In this document: positions 61,501 to 64,000 of the stretch, in pieces
Layout of the letters: each line of letters starts with the position of its first letter
Numbering within the stretch: the stretch's first letter is position 1
Notes under the pieces: model-generated
Seen by the model: the letters and a program-made list of their open reading frames with translations, nothing else
The model's database searches: none
What the model was told of the DNA's origin: nothing
Position numbers and translations under genes: made by a program
Assembly (NCBI RefSeq): GCF_032854445.1
Contig: NC_088295.1
Span: 13,999,385-14,063,384 of the forward strand
Reading direction: 5' to 3'
Length of the DNA: 64,000 nt
Origin: Liolophura sinensis
Lineage: Eukaryota; Mollusca; Polyplacophora; Chitonida; Chitonidae

Positions 61501-62777
61501 ATTCTTTTAAAAGTTTCTTTCAACTATACGCACCTTTTACTTATATGCACATACATATAAATTACCGACACTTACTCTTACAGAGCTTTAAGACAGACTA
61601 ACCTTGGTGTCCATGGCCTAAACTTATCAGTTCCTTCAAGTTTTGTTTGTATTTGAGGATTATAAACTTCAACTGTGAAATACACAAATATCAGCAAATA
61701 ATGCATCAGTAGGCCTACACACATATAACTATATACATATATCTATAATTTCAAATGACAAACGATTTATAAAAAAGAATTTAAGTTAAGCACAGTAACA
61801 AGTATATGAGAACAAAAGAAATACAAGCTTTGCAGTGAGATATTTTTAAACATCTGAAACATAGATAAAAATACAAAATAAAAACTTACCAACATCATAG
61901 ATATGAAAGTTTTTTGTGAGCTCCTTAATATAGTTCTCAGATCCCCAACACGTTCCAGCAATGTAAGAGGTGACTGAATCCCTTATTACAAAGCTTAAGG
62001 CAAATCTCCTTGAGCCATTACTGACTGCTGAAAAACAAAGTGTTTCCATCAGCACATTTACGTTCTCATATTAACCTGAACTCATAAACTTAATGATATA
62101 TCATATCACATGATTCTCAAATTATACACGCAAGAATAAAACTTCACACAAATTTGAGCACAGAAGCTTGGACTTTACCTGATTTGCAAATGACTTCTCT
62201 AGGTTCCTCCTTGGAAATCACCAGGCCAATCACAATCTACAATGGAAGAAATTTATCATTCTCTTAAACTGACTGAACTTTTTTTAATTCGCAACTTAAC
62301 ACCAAACCATTAATGAATCAAAGATCAGCATAACCAAAGAAAAGATGAATGTCAATAAACTGCTTGTATTTTTCATATTATATATATATACAACTAGACT
62401 ACCTTAATTTAATACAAAAACAAAGATTACAAAATTAGATTTTCAGGTGAAATTCTTTCTTTAAAGTAATGCAACAATATTACATTGGTTGCATGTCAGT
62501 TGAGTCATTTCAGCACTTCATTGATTTGATTTTGTGGTTCTACATGATATAAGTGCCATGTTGGCTTATGTATCAACAGGGGAAAATGTTCAAAACCAGG
62601 GAATAATGGACTCACAACATTTGCAGTCCCTGGAACTAGATCTTGTACTGCCATGTAGTCATTGGTTGCATTCCCGTAACATGTAGCGGATGGATGGAAA
62701 TGTTGCTTCCCATGTTGTGCGGTTGTTGACGTTGACTGGAACTGATCAAAGTCGTCAAAGTTTCCATGCCAGCTCAT
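54864..62777 (-). CDS. MEIOB: Meiosis-specific OB-fold protein MEIOB orthologue
   Basis: The exons are 62777-62616, 62236-62179, 62027-61890, 61672-61603, 61308-61116, 60082-59982, 59452-59400, 58781-58686, 58314-58213, 57447-57297, 56568-56376, 56041-56014 (weak), 55324-55269 and 54968-54864. All phases agree and give 501 residues (human is about 440-470). Matches to vertebrate MEIOB run in order: VIGLVISKEEPREV and FVIRDSVTSYIAGTCWG (first OB fold), SDIVVNGQAISGEHVNILAA, KGRQTKRCEVNLFD, DDFRCSMVATADSKTI, YCILYAYISQFDID, a zinc-finger-like C375-x2-C378-x10-C389-x4-C394, VTLSDHSGSLPNCRL, EWKYLLERCKVFLK and VLSCTLPDP. MEIOB, an RPA1-like single-strand DNA binder that works with SPATA22, is needed for meiotic crossover repair. 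The first ~40 residues are an unmatched extension. The micro-exon, and the acceptor of the last exon, are the uncertain parts. Confidence 0.93.
55774..55928 (-). mobile_element. SINE family A, 5'-truncated, in a MEIOB intron
   Basis: The plus strand reads TTATTTATTTATTTGATGTG, GCCAGCATTATGGTGGGAGG and CCACGTACGGCCGGAGAG. TGGACCATTTTG occurs at 55762-55773 and 55929-55940, a perfect 12-bp target duplication. It lies between the zinc-finger exon side (56014-56041 micro-exon) and the exon at 55269-55324, in the gene's own orientation. Confidence 0.92.
57985..58071 (-). mobile_element. SINE family A, short old fragment in a MEIOB intron
   Basis: A diverged 3' end of the family (TTATTTGATTAGTATTATAC, then GGTGGCCAGCATTATG). 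TACATTATT lies on both sides (57976-57984 and 58072-58080). Confidence 0.78.
58538..58590. repeat. (TA)n microsatellite in a MEIOB intron
   Basis: A TA run of about 26 repeats, about 100 bases from the donor of the exon at 58686-58781, on the intronic side. Confidence 0.93.
58932..59150 (-). mobile_element. SINE-B-related copy in a MEIOB intron
   Basis: The plus strand starts with the reversed tail (GAATGCTTGGGGTTTAACGT, AACAATTTTTCCGTCACATG, ACGACAAGGAGTC), identical in plan to SINE family B. The upstream body differs (GTGTCTTCTTGTGGCAGTGT, AAGCTGCCGCCACTGAGGT). It therefore looks like a second SINE sharing the B tail. Confidence 0.7.
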
Positions 62778-62819
62778 TCTTGTATGGTGTTGAGTGTATC
62801 TTCAATCAATATTATACTG

Positions 62820-62912
62820 AATTTATTTATTTGATTGATGTTTAACGCCGTACTCAAGAATATTTCTCTCATACGACGGCGTCGAGCATTATGGTGGGAG
62901 GAAACCGGGAAT
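62820..62912 (-). mobile_element. SINE family A fragment just upstream of MEIOB
   Basis: The plus strand reads TTTATTTATTTGATTGATGT, GCCGTACTCAAGAATATTTC and GGTGGGAGGAAACCGGG. The fragment begins 43 bases before the MEIOB start codon, so it lies in its 5' UTR or promoter. Imperfect flanking AATAT.TAT repeats may be the target duplication. Confidence 0.8.
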
Positions 62913-64000
62913 ATAGTATAGAAATAGAATAATATAGAAGACATCTGTATGTATTTTCCTAGTAGGCTGAATTATTAATTCACACATAGGTCTCCTACTC
63001 TTTGATTGAATCGTGAACGTGAATTCAATCAGAACAGCAACAACATGTTGAAACGAGGGATCCGCGGTGCCCACAAGGCATATAAATTCCACAATGATCA
63101 AACTGTTTGAGTTTTGTCCATTTGAATTTGAGTGTAAATTACTAAATAGTCCAATGGAGTAGGCTACCGTACATGTATATTATGAAGTTGGCTACACGTA
63201 CATTATGAAGGATGCCTTACTTTAGTTACGTCTTCTAGTCGATTTTCTTCTCAGGCTGACGTGAACACGACTTATTTTCAACTTACATGTAGCCAACTTC
63301 CTGTTACAATAGTTGACGAAGATTAGCTGGTCATTTTACCCCGATAATAATTACCACATTAACACCGACAAACCGGCGGCAGAAAAATAATCTATACGTC
63401 TGACAGTGACGAATGGTTTTTCGTCGTCTGCTCAATGAATTTGACAGGACTTGTCCGAGTTGTCTACCTTTAATGCTGTCAGGGGGAGGGTGGGGGTGTT
63501 ATATAGGTTACCTCCCTTAGTCTGCCCGCTGCCCGTCAGCGCAACGAAATGATCACGATACAGATGGAGTTCACCCCTCTCTACGTTCTAACATGGACAA
63601 GGTGATATCATTATACCGCGGGATGGTTAATATCTCTGGAGTATATCTGATATGCGTTTAATGTTTTGGGAGGAATATCATTTATTTGCCGGCCACTGCA
63701 TTTCTTTAGTGGCCTTCCCCACTGTCACACCACAGAGGTCACACAGAAAATACATGTACTTGTATGGCCTGGGATACAGCAAAGAGGTTTTTAAATAGCA
63801 ATATCCCCAGAAGTGTTCATTATTATTTTTTTATAATGAAGGATTAGTTAACACATAATTATATGCTTAATTCATCAAGCAGTGGGGACCTGTCAAATGC
63901 TTTGCAGCTGGACCTAGGCATCATTTTATTGACGTCACATGCACCTTTCTCAGTATACCATGTTGCATTAAAAGCAGTACATTAAAATAAAAACCAATGC
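62913..64000. other. Upstream flank of MEIOB
   Basis: No gene recognised. The region contains GTTACCTCCCTT (63507-63518), the reverse of the motif at 4786-4797, in a GC-richer stretch that could hold the MEIOB or a divergent promoter. Confidence 0.45.

Noticed and set aside
1-64000. LTR or virus-derived elements
   Set aside because: No long terminal repeats, reverse transcriptase, integrase or capsid-like motifs were recognised in any frame supplied or read.

Overview
The window is animal nuclear DNA. Genes are split by GT-AG introns, most of the sequence is non-coding, and two tRNA-headed SINE families recur. Their tails are of the type I recall from molluscan, especially bivalve, genomes, so a mollusc is the best guess. 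No bacterial, organellar or LTR-type sequence was recognised.

Four genes can be built exon by exon. Two ependymin-related genes lie head-to-tail on the minus strand (910-3792 and 5258-16398). Each has six exons with identical intron phases, a signal peptide and the same cysteine pattern, and a relic third first exon lies at 281-400. A synaptotagmin-17 (B/K protein) orthologue lies on the plus strand at 36141-40607. A MEIOB orthologue (meiotic OB-fold, RPA1-like) lies on the minus strand at 54864-62777 in about 14 exons. A frame-broken coding stretch of unknown family (52922-53893, plus) faces MEIOB tail to tail. A second decayed minus-strand coding-like stretch lies at about 28568-29590.

Between about 7 and 39 kb, roughly 8 kb is made of eleven minisatellite arrays with periods of 24, 54, 32, 42, 40, 31, 39, 42, 39/78, 33 and 32 bp. 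Four sit inside two introns of the second ependymin-related gene. Three neighbouring arrays (30.5-33.9 kb) share a sequence core despite different periods. Most long open frames in this part of the window are artefacts of repeat units divisible by three. Two SINEs and a foldback element interrupt these arrays.

The 42-64 kb half has no minisatellites. It carries TA microsatellites, several SINEs and MEIOB. The genes do not form one pathway: ependymin-related proteins are secreted glycoproteins, SYT17 is a membrane-trafficking C2 protein, and MEIOB acts in meiotic recombination. I found no clearly new biological system. The strongest leads are the ependymin-related tandem family, the related minisatellite arrays, the foldback insertion and the unidentified broken gene beside MEIOB.
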